A stretch of DNA of 37,522 bases from the NCBI GenBank assembly GCA_004144935.1, contig SDZP01000001.1, positions 1-37,522 on the forward strand. Direction: 5' to 3'. Under the pieces are notes generated by a model. It did not search any database. It was not told the origin of the DNA and was given only the letters and a program-made list of their open reading frames with translations. Numbering within the stretch: position 1 is the first letter of the stretch; every line of letters begins with the position of its first letter. This document shows, in pieces, positions 19,714-27,745 of the stretch. Both the position numbers and the translations under genes were made by a program. The stretch is from Caulobacteraceae bacterium. GTDB lineage: Bacteria; Pseudomonadota; Alphaproteobacteria; Caulobacterales; Caulobacteraceae.

Positions 19714-20316
19714 CTACAGGCCGGCGGCCATCGCGGTGCGCATCAGGTCGGACATGTTTTTCGATCCGGTCTTGGCCATCATGTTGGCGCGATAGATCTC
19801 GACCGTTCGGATGCTGATCCCCAGTTCGAACGCAATCACCTTGTTCGGCTTGCCGGCGACGACCCCGACAAGGACGTCGCGCTCCCGCGGCGAGAGGGCG
19901 GCCACACGGTCCATCGCCTCGCGACTGATTCGTCCTTCATCGGACGTCGGTCGGTCCAGGGCGGTCCGCACCGCCGTCAAAAGGGTCTGATCGGAAAAGG
20001 GCTTCTCGACAAAGTCGACGGCGCCGGCCTTCATCGCCTCGACCGCCAGCGGAATGTCGCCGTGACCGGTCATGATGACGATCGGCATAGCGAAGCCGCG
20101 CGCCGTCAGCAGCCGCGCCAGATCGACTCCGGACGTTCCGGGCATGCGGACATCGGCGACGACGCAACCGCCAGGGCCGTCGGGCAACCGCGACAGGAAG
20201 TCGTCGGCGGTTTCGTACTGGACGGACCGGTACCCGTTCATGTCCAGCATGAAGGCCAGGGAATCCCGCATGGCGTCGTCATCGTCGATGACATGAACAT
20301 CGCCCTTTTCAGTCAT
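19714..20316 (-). CDS. fixJ: FixJ-type response regulator (copy 2)
   Basis: Predicted 200-residue regulator. ATG 20316 is preferred over ATG 20322 because GGGA lies about nine bases upstream of it; further upstream codons run inside fixL. The fixL stop lies inside this gene's first codons (8-base overlap), so translation is probably coupled. The receiver has VIDDDDAMRD, Asp55 in VVADVRMP, MTGHGD and EKPF. The C-terminal HTH has LSPRERDVLVGVVAG and SIRTVEIYRANMMAKTG. It is the partner of the second FixL. The receiver and HTH match classic FixJ closely. Confidence 0.92.
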   Translation of the reverse strand: MTEKGDVHVIDDDDAMRDSLAFMLDMNGYRSVQYETADDFLSRLPDGPGGCVVADVRMPGTSGVDLARLLTARGFAMPIVIMTGHGDIPLAVEAMKAGAVDFVEKPFSDQTLLTAVRTALDRPTSDEGRISREAMDRVAALSPRERDVLVGVVAGKPNKVIAFELGISIRTVEIYRANMMAKTGSKNMSDLMRTAMAAGL

Positions 20317-21883
20317 TGGCATCCCCAGGGTCGGCAAGCGGCAGGGTGAAGGAGAATACGGCGCCGCCCCGCGGGTTGTCGTCCACCCAGATGCGACCGC
20401 CCTGCGCCTCGACAATGGTCCGGCAGATCGACAGGCCGACGCCCATGCCGTTCGCCTTCGTGGTCACGAACGGCTGAAAGAGCCGGTCGCGGATGGCGGG
20501 GCTTACGCCGGGGCCGGTGTCGGCGACGGAGACCTTCACCATCCGGTCGTCGCCGGGCTGAACCGAGATGACCAGGTCTCGGTGTTCGCCGCCCTCCATG
20601 GCGTCGAGCGCGTTGCGGATCAGGTTGAGGGCGACCTGCTGGACCTGGACCCGGTCGACGATGACGTGGCCGAGGTCGCGATCGAACCGGAGGCTGACGC
20701 GGAAGCCCTTCTGGCGCGCGCCGACGAGGGCGAGGGCGCTGGCCTCTTCCATCAGCTTGGCGGGATCCTCGAGGCTGCGCTCCGTCTCGCCCTTGCCGAC
20801 GAACTCCCGCAGCCGCTTGATGATGTCGCCGGCCCGCAGCGCCTGCTGCGAGGCCCGGTCGAGGACATCCTTGAGGCGATCGGTGTCCATGGTCTCCGAT
20901 TCGAGCATGGCCACCGAACCGCGGAGGTAGTTGGTGATTGCGCCGAGCGGCTGGTTGAGTTCGTGCGCCAGCGATGAGGCCATCTCGCCCATTGCCGTGA
21001 GGCGGGACACATGGACCAGCTCCGACTGCAGTTCCTGCAGCCGCCGCTCCTGGTCCCGATTCTGCGTCAGGTCGCGCACAAAGCCGGTGAAGAAGCGCTC
21101 GCGTCCGACCACGGCCTCGCCGACGGCCAGTTCCATGGGAAAGGTGGATCCGTCCTTGCGCTCACCGACGACGATACGGCCGAGCCCGATAATTCTCCGC
21201 TCGCCGGTGGTCAGGTATCGCAGCAGGTAGCCGTCATGCTCGGTGCGATAGGGCTCGGGCATGAGGATCTCGACGTTGCGCCCGACCGCCTCCTCCGGCG
21301 TCCAGCCGAACAGGCCGACCGCCGCCGCGCTGAACGATTGAATCACCCCCCGCTCGTCTATGACGATCATGGCCTCCGGCACGGTGGCGAGGATGGATTC
21401 CAGGTGCGCCTGTTGCGCCAGGGACGCGCGGGTGCGCTGCCGCAGGCTCTCGCCGCCGGCCGCGATCAGGGGGCCCAGCACCAGGAAGGTGGCCGCATCG
21501 ATCAGGTTGGAGGGACTGGTTACCAGGCCTTGCCGGATGAACAGGACGCTGATCCCCAGGCCAAAACCGGTGGCCAGCAGCCCGGGCCACAGCCCGCCGA
21601 ATCCCGAGGCCGCCAGGATCGCGGGCACGAACAGGACAAACAGCGCGCGGTCGTCGAGGTAGGGGGGCAGCAGGGCGCGGACGCCCAGAGTCAGGATGGC
21701 GCCGATTATCGCGGCCCCGTAGCCGAACCGGATGTCGGCGTTGGCGGCGTTCCAGTCGGGCCAGGCTCTCGCTGAGATCAAGACTCCAGGTCCCCGTACT
21801 TGGATGCGCCATGGCACCCTAGCATGGGAACCGTCGGCATCGGCCTCGCGCGCGAAATTTCCGTCCGCGTGTCCCATAGCCAT
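20309..21883 (-). CDS. fixL: FixL oxygen-sensing histidine kinase (copy 2)
   Basis: Predicted 524 residues from ATG 21883, which has GAGAGGGAAG upstream; TTG 21780, just before the first membrane segment, is an alternative. Hydrophobic segments lie at about 55-72, 80-92, 97-116 and 127-142. The PAS domain reads RNVEILMPEPYRTEHDGYL with haem-ligand His216, then IIGLGRIVVG with Arg236, and FFTGFVRDLTQ; this is very close to the Bradyrhizobium FixL oxygen sensor. The H box AHELNQPLGA holds His307, and the ATPase has NLIRNALDAM, ADTGPG and GMGVGLSI. It should be active under low oxygen. A FixK box lies 46 bases upstream of ATG 21883, so its own operon may be under FixK feedback. Confidence 0.92.
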   Translation of the reverse strand: MAMGHADGNFAREADADGSHARVPWRIQVRGPGVLISARAWPDWNAANADIRFGYGAAIIGAILTLGVRALLPPYLDDRALFVLFVPAILAASGFGGLWPGLLATGFGLGISVLFIRQGLVTSPSNLIDAATFLVLGPLIAAGGESLRQRTRASLAQQAHLESILATVPEAMIVIDERGVIQSFSAAAVGLFGWTPEEAVGRNVEILMPEPYRTEHDGYLLRYLTTGERRIIGLGRIVVGERKDGSTFPMELAVGEAVVGRERFFTGFVRDLTQNRDQERRLQELQSELVHVSRLTAMGEMASSLAHELNQPLGAITNYLRGSVAMLESETMDTDRLKDVLDRASQQALRAGDIIKRLREFVGKGETERSLEDPAKLMEEASALALVGARQKGFRVSLRFDRDLGHVIVDRVQVQQVALNLIRNALDAMEGGEHRDLVISVQPGDDRMVKVSVADTGPGVSPAIRDRLFQPFVTTKANGMGVGLSICRTIVEAQGGRIWVDDNPRGGAVFSFTLPLADPGDAND

Positions 21884-21928
21884 TCTTCACTTCCCTCTCG
21901 CGGGTGACACGCCGACGGCGGGGCGGAT

Positions 21929-21942
21929 TTGACCGGGATCAA
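21929..21942. promoter_or_regulatory. FixK/FNR box between fixL copy 2 and cupin gene
   Basis: TTGAC-CGGG-ATCAA fits the FixK/FNR consensus TTGAT-N4-ATCAA with one change. If the usual -41.5 spacing applies, transcription would start near 21977 rightward, just before the cupin ribosome site, and near 21894 leftward, eleven bases before fixL. One box could therefore serve both genes. Confidence 0.75.
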
Positions 21943-21993
21943 GGCGGCGGAGGCCGCGCGGCGCTTTCGTTGGACCTCTGGAAGGAGACCGGC

Positions 21994-22389
21994 GTGAAGG
22001 GCTTCATCGACAACATCGAGGATCTGGCCGACGCCAACGAAGCCTTTCGACGCGTGGTCTATACGGGCCGCCACCTGCAGCTGGTGCTGATGCGCCTGCT
22101 TGCCGGCGAAGAGACCGGAACCGGCGCCGAGGCGAGGCATGATCGCTTCTTCCATGTCGTCAACGGGGTCGCCACCGTCACCATCGACGGTGTCGGCGCC
22201 CGCGTCGAAGGCGCCGCCATCGTGCTCGTCCCGGCCGGCGCGACCCACAGGATCGTCAACACCGGCGTCGAGCCTCTGGCCTTCTATACGCTGCTCGGGC
22301 CGCCGGCGCATCGGGACGGACTTGTGCATGACGCCCCCCTCGATGCGATCCAGAGCCCCGCGCCGTTCGATGGGCTGACAAGCGAATAG
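21994..22389 (+). CDS. Small cupin-domain protein
   Basis: Predicted 131-residue single-domain cupin, starting at GTG 21994 with AAGGAG six bases upstream; the open frame to 21904 would run across the FixK box and lacks support. The sequence MKGFIDNIEDL, YTGRHLQLVLM, VPAGATHRIVNTG and LLGPPAHRDG matches a widespread COG0662-type cupin family. In cupin motif 1 the usual metal-binding His position is replaced (GAEARHDRFFH), although His49 and His54 are nearby; motif 2 keeps GATH. No reaction is established for this family. Its place behind a FixK box suggests a role under low oxygen. Confidence 0.82.
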   Translation: MKGFIDNIEDLADANEAFRRVVYTGRHLQLVLMRLLAGEETGTGAEARHDRFFHVVNGVATVTIDGVGARVEGAAIVLVPAGATHRIVNTGVEPLAFYTLLGPPAHRDGLVHDAPLDAIQSPAPFDGLTSE

Positions 22390-22416
22390 AATCTGACCGG
22401 GTCCGGACGCCGTTGG

Positions 22417-22668
22417 TCAGGTCGCCTGGCGCCGGCTGAGCAAAAGCACGCCGCTGATCATCGCGCCCAGGGTGGCGAACACCGCCGGATAGCAGAGCGG
22501 GCAGTGGCTCAGTTGCAGCGGCGTTGAGGTGCAAAGCCCAGAGTCGCCGGTGGCGATCAGATAGACCCAGAACCAGAGGACGCCGGCCACGATGGCGGTC
22601 AGTCCCGTCGTCAGTTCCAGCAGCTCGCCGGCCGGATCTGCGGCGCGGGCGGTCGGGGCGTGAGGCAT
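22417..22668 (-). CDS. Small two-helix membrane protein with CPLC motif
   Basis: Predicted 83-residue membrane protein. ATG 22668 is chosen because AAGGAC lies seven bases upstream; a longer frame from 22731 would start inside the FixK box. Two hydrophobic helices lie at about residues 20-40 (LTAIVAGVLWFWVYLIA) and 62-78 (AVFATLGAMISGVLLL). The connecting loop carries three cysteines, LCTSTP and HCPLCYP. I do not recognise the family. Divergent placement from ccoN across a shared FixK box suggests a role with the cbb3 oxidase, perhaps copper or thiol handling, but that is speculation. Confidence 0.68.
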   Translation of the reverse strand: MPHAPTARAADPAGELLELTTGLTAIVAGVLWFWVYLIATGDSGLCTSTPLQLSHCPLCYPAVFATLGAMISGVLLLSRRQAT

Positions 22669-22717
22669 GGCGAAGTCCTTTTCAAACCCACCGTGATCCG
22701 GTTCCGGACCGCCGCCC

Positions 22718-22731
22718 TTGATCCAGATCAA
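22718..22731. promoter_or_regulatory. FixK/FNR box upstream of ccoN
   Basis: TTGAT-CCAG-ATCAA is a perfect match to the consensus half-sites. Activation at -41.5 would start transcription near 22766, which places ATG 22755 outside the message and supports ATG 22785 as the ccoN start. On the other strand the start would fall near 22683, just upstream of the ribosome site of the small membrane-protein gene. Confidence 0.85.
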
Positions 22732-22784
22732 GGTGGCCCGCCGGCCGCACCCCCATGAAGCCCTCAGCTTTCGGGGAATATTCC

Positions 22785-24437
22785 ATGTCCACTGCCATTC
22801 CGGATCGTTACCGGCCCACGCCGGGGGCGGCGCTCCTTCTGACTCTGACCGTCATCGGCGGCCTGGTAATGACCGTCGCCGCCGGCCTGACCGATGATCC
22901 GCTGTTCAGGCTGCACAGCCTGATCTTCGTCGCCGCCGCGGTTCTCGGCGGCTTCGCCCTCACCGCTGGCCTCGGCAGCGAGCTGCTGCGCGATGAGCCG
23001 GACCGTTACATGGACGGGGTCATCCGGGCCGGCGTCATCGCCACCATGTTCTGGGGCGCGGTCGGCATGCTGGTCGGCGTGGTCATCGCCGCCCAGATCA
23101 GCTTCCCGACGATCTTCTACTTTCCCGAGGCTGGCTGGCTGAACTTCGGCCGCCTGCGGCCGCTGCACACCTCGGGCGTCATCTTCGCCTTCGGGGGAAA
23201 CGCCCTGATCGCGACGAGCTTCTGGGTGGTGCAGCGCACCTGCCGCGCCCGGCTGGCCGGCGGCATCGCCCCCTGGTTCGTCTTCTGGGGCTACCAGCTG
23301 TTCATCGTCCTGGCGGCGACCGGCTACCTGGCCGGCATCACCCAGTCGCGGGAGTACGCCGAGCCCGAATGGTACGTCGACATCTGGCTGACCATCGTCT
23401 GGGTCGCCTACCTGCTGGTCTTCCTGGGGACGATCTGGAAGCGCAAGGAGCCTCACATCTACGTGGCCAACTGGTTCTACTTGGCCTTCATCGTCACCGT
23501 CGCCCTGCTGCATGTGATCAACAACCTGGCCCTGCCGGTCGGACTGCTGAACAGCCGCAGCTACTCCCTGTTCGCCGGGGTGCAGGACGCCTTGACCCAG
23601 TGGTGGTACGGCCACAACGCCGTCGGCTTCTTCCTCACCGCCGGCTTCCTGGGGATGATGTACTACTTCGTGCCCAAGCGGGTGGACCGGCCGGTCTACA
23701 GCTACCGCCTGTCGATCGTGCACTTCTGGTCGCTGATCTTCATCTACATCTGGGCCGGCCCGCACCACCTGCACTACACCGCCTTGCCGCAGTGGGCGCA
23801 GACGCTGGGCATGACTTTCTCGATCATGCTGTGGATGCCCAGCTGGGGCGGCATGATCAACGGGCTGATGACCCTGTCGGGGGCCTGGGACAAGCTGCGC
23901 ACCGACCCGGTGGTCCGCATGATGGTCGTCGCCATCGCCTTCTACGGCATGGCCACCTTCGAGGGGCCGATCATGTCGATCCGGGCGGTCAACGCCCTGT
24001 CGCACTACACCGACTGGACCATCGGCCACGTGCACAGCGGCGCGCTCGGCTGGGTCGGCTTCATCAGCTTTGGCGCCATCTACTGCCTGGTCCCCTGGCT
24101 GTGGAAGAAGGATCGGATCTGGTCCAACGCCCTCATCGAGTGGCACTTCTGGATCGCGACCACCGGCATTCTTCTCTACATCTGCGCCATGTGGGTGTCG
24201 GGCATCATGGAAGGCCTGATGTGGCGCGCCTACACGCCTGAGGGCTACCTCGCCTACAGCTTCATCGAGACGGTCTCGGCCAAGCATATCGAGAACATCA
24301 TCCGCACCGTCGGCGGCCTGATGTTCCTGAGCGGCACGCTGATCATGATCTACAACCTGTGGCGCACGGTTCGCATGCCGTCCGTCCAGGGCGCGGAGGC
24401 GACTCCGGCCGCTCTCCCCGCCCCCGTGGCCGCTTGA
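22785..24437 (+). CDS. ccoN: cbb3 cytochrome oxidase subunit I
   Basis: Predicted 550-residue catalytic subunit of the high-affinity cbb3 haem-copper oxidase in the inner membrane, reducing O2 to water with proton pumping. ATG 22785 has GGGGAAT upstream and agrees with the FixK-dependent start. About twelve helices are visible. Metal ligands can be placed by comparison with Pseudomonas stutzeri CcoN: His128 and His417 for low-spin haem b, His415 for haem b3, and His277, His327 and His328 for CuB. Tyr321 is at the position of the cross-linked tyrosine. ccoO follows after 14 bases. It is first in the ccoNOQPGHIS operon. Confidence 0.97.
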   Translation: MSTAIPDRYRPTPGAALLLTLTVIGGLVMTVAAGLTDDPLFRLHSLIFVAAAVLGGFALTAGLGSELLRDEPDRYMDGVIRAGVIATMFWGAVGMLVGVVIAAQISFPTIFYFPEAGWLNFGRLRPLHTSGVIFAFGGNALIATSFWVVQRTCRARLAGGIAPWFVFWGYQLFIVLAATGYLAGITQSREYAEPEWYVDIWLTIVWVAYLLVFLGTIWKRKEPHIYVANWFYLAFIVTVALLHVINNLALPVGLLNSRSYSLFAGVQDALTQWWYGHNAVGFFLTAGFLGMMYYFVPKRVDRPVYSYRLSIVHFWSLIFIYIWAGPHHLHYTALPQWAQTLGMTFSIMLWMPSWGGMINGLMTLSGAWDKLRTDPVVRMMVVAIAFYGMATFEGPIMSIRAVNALSHYTDWTIGHVHSGALGWVGFISFGAIYCLVPWLWKKDRIWSNALIEWHFWIATTGILLYICAMWVSGIMEGLMWRAYTPEGYLAYSFIETVSAKHIENIIRTVGGLMFLSGTLIMIYNLWRTVRMPSVQGAEATPAALPAPVAA

Positions 24438-24451
24438 GGGGAGGGGCCGAC

Positions 24452-25195
24452 ATGAAACTCTGGAAACAACACGGCAGGTTCGAGCGGCATTCGCTGCTGC
24501 TGGTCATCGGCATCCTGGTGGTCGTCTCGATCGGCGGCCTGGTCGAGATCGCCCCTCTGTTCTGGCTGCAGAGCACGGTGGAGAAGGTGGAGGGTGTCCG
24601 CCCCTATACGCCGCTCGAGTTGGCCGGCCGCGACATCTACATCCGCGAGGGCTGCTACGTCTGCCACTCGCAGATGATCCGCCCCCTGCGCGACGAGGTC
24701 GAGCGCTACGGCCACTACAGCCTGGCGGCCGAGAGCATGTACGACCACCCCTTCCAGTGGGGCTCCAAGCGGACCGGGCCGGATCTCGCCCGGGTCGGCG
24801 GCAAGTACAGCGACGGCTGGCACGTCGACCACCTGACCGACCCTCGCTCGGTTGTGCCGGAATCGGTGATGCCGCCTTACGCCTTCCTGGCCGAGAAGGA
24901 CCTGCGCACCGTCGACCTGAAGGCCAAGCTCAAGGCCATGAAGGCGCTCGGCGTGCCCTATTCCGACGCCGACCTCGACGCCGCCCTGACCGACGCCGAG
25001 GCCCAGGCCGACCCCTTCTCCACCGACGCCGTCGCCCTTCGCAAGCGCTACGGGGCCAAGGTGGTCAACCGCGACTTCGACGGCCGGCCCGACCGGCTGA
25101 CCGAGATGGACGCCCTGGTGGCCTACCTCCAGATGCTCGGCGCCGGGGTCGATTTCAGCACCTACAAGGCCGGCGATCCGGCCAACAAGCGATAG
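24452..25195 (+). CDS. ccoO: cbb3 oxidase subunit II, monohaem cytochrome c
   Basis: Predicted 247 residues. A GAGGGGAGGGG ribosome site precedes the ATG. One N-terminal membrane anchor (about residues 13-37) is followed by a periplasmic cytochrome c domain with GCYVCH (Cys68, Cys71, His72) as the covalent haem site and SVMPPYAF supplying the likely Met ligand. It passes electrons from CcoP haems to the CcoN active site. Length and order are as usual for the family. The next gene starts eight bases later. Confidence 0.97.
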   Translation: MKLWKQHGRFERHSLLLVIGILVVVSIGGLVEIAPLFWLQSTVEKVEGVRPYTPLELAGRDIYIREGCYVCHSQMIRPLRDEVERYGHYSLAAESMYDHPFQWGSKRTGPDLARVGGKYSDGWHVDHLTDPRSVVPESVMPPYAFLAEKDLRTVDLKAKLKAMKALGVPYSDADLDAALTDAEAQADPFSTDAVALRKRYGAKVVNRDFDGRPDRLTEMDALVAYLQMLGAGVDFSTYKAGDPANKR

Positions 25196-25203
25196 GGCCC
25201 GAC

Positions 25204-25359
25204 ATGACCTACGAAACCGTCTCCCGCTTCGCCCAGCAGTTCGGGCTGGTCTACTTCGGCCTAATCTTCCTGGTCGGGGCCGGCTGGGCGCTGCTACCCC
25301 GGCATGCCGAAACCTACCGCGCCGCCGCGCGCCTGCCCCTCCAGGAGAATGACCTATGA
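25204..25359 (+). CDS. ccoQ: cbb3 oxidase small subunit CcoQ
   Basis: A 51-residue frame with one membrane helix (FGLVYFGLIFLVGAGWALL, about residues 13-31) and a short hydrophilic tail ending LQENDL. Position between ccoO and ccoP, size and topology identify it. CcoQ helps to stabilise the oxidase, including interaction with CcoP in some species. The stop overlaps the ccoP ATG by four bases. Confidence 0.9.
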   Translation: MTYETVSRFAQQFGLVYFGLIFLVGAGWALLPRHAETYRAAARLPLQENDL

Positions 25360-26228
25360 GCGGTCCCCACAAGGACGAGATCTCCGGGATCGACACTACG
25401 GGTCACGAGTGGGACGGCATCCGCGAACTCGACAACCCGCTGCCGCGCTGGTGGCTCTGGGTGTTCTACGCCTGCATCCTGTTCGCCGTCGGCTACTGGG
25501 TGCTGATGCCGGCCTGGCCGGGTATAGGGGGCTACACCGCCGGCCTCCTCGGCCGGTCGGACCGCGCCGATGTCACCCGGGCCATGCAGGCCCTCGACGC
25601 CCAGCGCGGCGAAGGCGCCAAGGTGCTGCGCAGCGCCAGCCTGCAGCAGATCGAGTCCGACCCCAAGCTTCAGGCCTACGCCCTGCAGGTGGGAAGCTCG
25701 GTGTTCGGCGACAATTGCGCCACCTGTCACGGGGCTGGCGGGGCGGGCGGCAAGGGTTATCCCAACCTGCGCGACGACGTCTGGCTGTGGGGCGGTACGC
25801 TCGACGACATCCAGCACACCCTCGTCGTCGGGGTCCGGTCTGGGCATCCCGACGCCCGGATGTCGCAAATGCCGGCCTTCGGGCGTGACGGCCTGCTGGA
25901 TGCGGCGCAGATCAGCGACCTGACCGAGTACGTCGTCAAGCTGTCCGGCCGTCCGGCCGACGGCCCGGCGGTAGCCCGCGCGACACCCTTGTTCGTCGCC
26001 AACTGCGTGTCCTGCCATGGCGCCGCCGGCAAGGGCGACCAGAAGGTCGGCGCGCCCGACCTGACGGACGCCGACTGGCTCTACGGCTCCGACCACGCCG
26101 CCATCTCCGGCCAGATCACCAACGGCCGCGGCGGCGTGATGCCGACCTGGGCCGCCCGGCTGAGCCCGGAAACCATCAAGGCCCTGGCCGTCTACATCCA
26201 CGCCAACGCGGGGGACGAGGACAAGTGA
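25356..26228 (+). CDS. ccoP: cbb3 oxidase subunit III, dihaem cytochrome c
   Basis: Predicted 290 residues. The N-terminal cytoplasmic segment carries GIRELDNPLPRWW, typical of CcoP, followed by one helix at about 34-52. Two periplasmic cytochrome c domains show CATCH (Cys121, Cys124, His125) and CVSCH (Cys217, Cys220, His221). MPAF and MPTW are the likely Met-ligand sites. It accepts electrons from soluble or membrane cytochrome c. It is overlapped on both sides (ATGA with ccoQ, GTGA with ccoG), which suggests strict co-translation. Confidence 0.97.
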   Translation: MSGPHKDEISGIDTTGHEWDGIRELDNPLPRWWLWVFYACILFAVGYWVLMPAWPGIGGYTAGLLGRSDRADVTRAMQALDAQRGEGAKVLRSASLQQIESDPKLQAYALQVGSSVFGDNCATCHGAGGAGGKGYPNLRDDVWLWGGTLDDIQHTLVVGVRSGHPDARMSQMPAFGRDGLLDAAQISDLTEYVVKLSGRPADGPAVARATPLFVANCVSCHGAAGKGDQKVGAPDLTDADWLYGSDHAAISGQITNGRGGVMPTWAARLSPETIKALAVYIHANAGDEDK

Positions 26229-27745
26229 CCGTCGTCATCGACCGGACCCGTTCGCCCCACGACGCTGGCGGTTCCGCCCGCGCCGCGGGTCCGGTCTCAG
26301 CCGCCGCCCGCGCCCGCCAGCAGGCCAGCAAGGGCGGCGGCGAGCTCTACAAGCCCCGCGCCCAGATCTACCCCAAGCGGGTCAACGGCCGCTGGCGGAT
26401 GGTCAAGTGGGCGCTGATGGGCGTGATGCTGGCCATCTACTACATCACCCCCTGGATCCGCTGGCATCGTCCCGGCGCGCTGCCGGACCAGGCGGTGCTG
26501 GTCGATTTCGACGGCGGCCGCTTCTACTTCTTCTGGATCCAGTTGTGGCCGCAGGAGGTCTATTTCATCACCGGCCTGCTGGTGATGGCCGCCCTGGCCC
26601 TCTTCCTGACCACCTCGATCTTCGGCCGGCTGTGGTGTGGCTACGCCTGTCCGCAGACCGTCTGGACCGACCTGTTCATGATGGTCGAGCGCCGCTTCGA
26701 GGGGGATCGCAACGCCCGCATGAAGCTCGACGCGGCGCCCTGGTCGCTGGAAAAGGCCTGGCGCAAGCTTGGCAAGCACGCGGTCTGGCTCGGCATCGCC
26801 TTCGGCACCGGCGGCGCCTGGATCTTCTATTTCCACGACGCGCCGACCCTGATCCGCACCTTCTGGATCGGCCAGGGGGCGATGACGGCCTATGTGTCCT
26901 GCGCCCTGTTGACGGCCGCCACCTATGTCATGGCCGGCGCCATGCGCGAGCAGGTCTGCACCTACATGTGCCCCTGGCCCCGCATCCAGGGCGCCATGCT
27001 CGACAAGCATTCCCTGCAGGTCACCTATCGCTATGACCGGGCCGAACCGCGCGGCCCCCATAAGAAGGGCCAGACCTGGGAAGGCCGCGGCGACTGCATC
27101 GACTGCAACCAGTGTGTCGTCGTCTGCCCGATGGGCATCGACATCCGTGACGGGGCGCAGCTGGAGTGCATCAACTGCGGCCTCTGCGTCGACGCCTGCG
27201 ACGAGATGATGCTCAAGGTCGGGCGGCCGACCGGCCTGATCGCCTATGACACCGACGCCGCGGTCCTCGACCGCGCCGAGGGCCGCAAGCCGATCTACCG
27301 GTTCATCCGTTCCCGGACGATCTTCTATACGGTCGCCCTGGCCGTGATCTCCGGCCTGATGATCTGGGGCCTGTCCAATCGCAGTCCGGTCGAGGCCCAC
27401 GCCCTGCGTGACCGCAACCCCACCTTCGTGCGCCTGCGCGACGGCTCCATACGCGACGGCTACACTCTCAAGGTCGCCAATCGGGCCTTCGAGGATCGCG
27501 ACTACCGGGTCACCGTGACCGGCATTCCGGGCGCCCGTGTCTGGACGCCCGGTTCCCGCGGCGGCGGGCCTGTCCGCATCCACGTTCCGGCCAACGAGGT
27601 CACCGCCCTGCGGGTCTTCGTGACCGCGCCGCCCGCCGGCCTCAACGCCGCCAGCCAGCCTCTGACCTTCCGCCTGACCGCGCCGCAGGCGTCGGTCGAG
27701 GTGAAATCCGTCTTTCTTTCAGGAGCGGCCAATGTCTCCGACTGA
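26225..27745 (+). CDS. ccoG: cbb3 oxidase assembly ferredoxin-like protein CcoG
   Basis: Predicted 506 residues from a GTG start overlapping the ccoP stop. Several membrane helices flank a cytoplasmic ferredoxin region with two 4Fe-4S sets: Cys291/294/297/301 (CIDCNQCVVVCP) and Cys315/318/321/325 (CINCGLCVDAC). Additional conserved Cys pairs are CGYACPQT and CTYMCPWP. The C-terminal periplasmic domain (from about residue 380) is Ig-like. CcoG (RdxA/FixG) acts in copper handling for cbb3 oxidase assembly, with cupric reductase activity reported for some members. It overlaps ccoH by 14 bases. Confidence 0.95.
   Translation: MTVVIDRTRSPHDAGGSARAAGPVSAAARARQQASKGGGELYKPRAQIYPKRVNGRWRMVKWALMGVMLAIYYITPWIRWHRPGALPDQAVLVDFDGGRFYFFWIQLWPQEVYFITGLLVMAALALFLTTSIFGRLWCGYACPQTVWTDLFMMVERRFEGDRNARMKLDAAPWSLEKAWRKLGKHAVWLGIAFGTGGAWIFYFHDAPTLIRTFWIGQGAMTAYVSCALLTAATYVMAGAMREQVCTYMCPWPRIQGAMLDKHSLQVTYRYDRAEPRGPHKKGQTWEGRGDCIDCNQCVVVCPMGIDIRDGAQLECINCGLCVDACDEMMLKVGRPTGLIAYDTDAAVLDRAEGRKPIYRFIRSRTIFYTVALAVISGLMIWGLSNRSPVEAHALRDRNPTFVRLRDGSIRDGYTLKVANRAFEDRDYRVTVTGIPGARVWTPGSRGGGPVRIHVPANEVTALRVFVTAPPAGLNAASQPLTFRLTAPQASVEVKSVFLSGAANVSD

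Noticed and set aside
22669..22731. Longer version of the small membrane protein (104 residues)
   Set aside because: It would begin inside the FixK box, and a good AAGGAC site precedes ATG 22668.
22755..22784. Upstream ATG for ccoN
   Set aside because: It would lie upstream of the start expected from the FixK box, and ATG 22785 has the better ribosome site.
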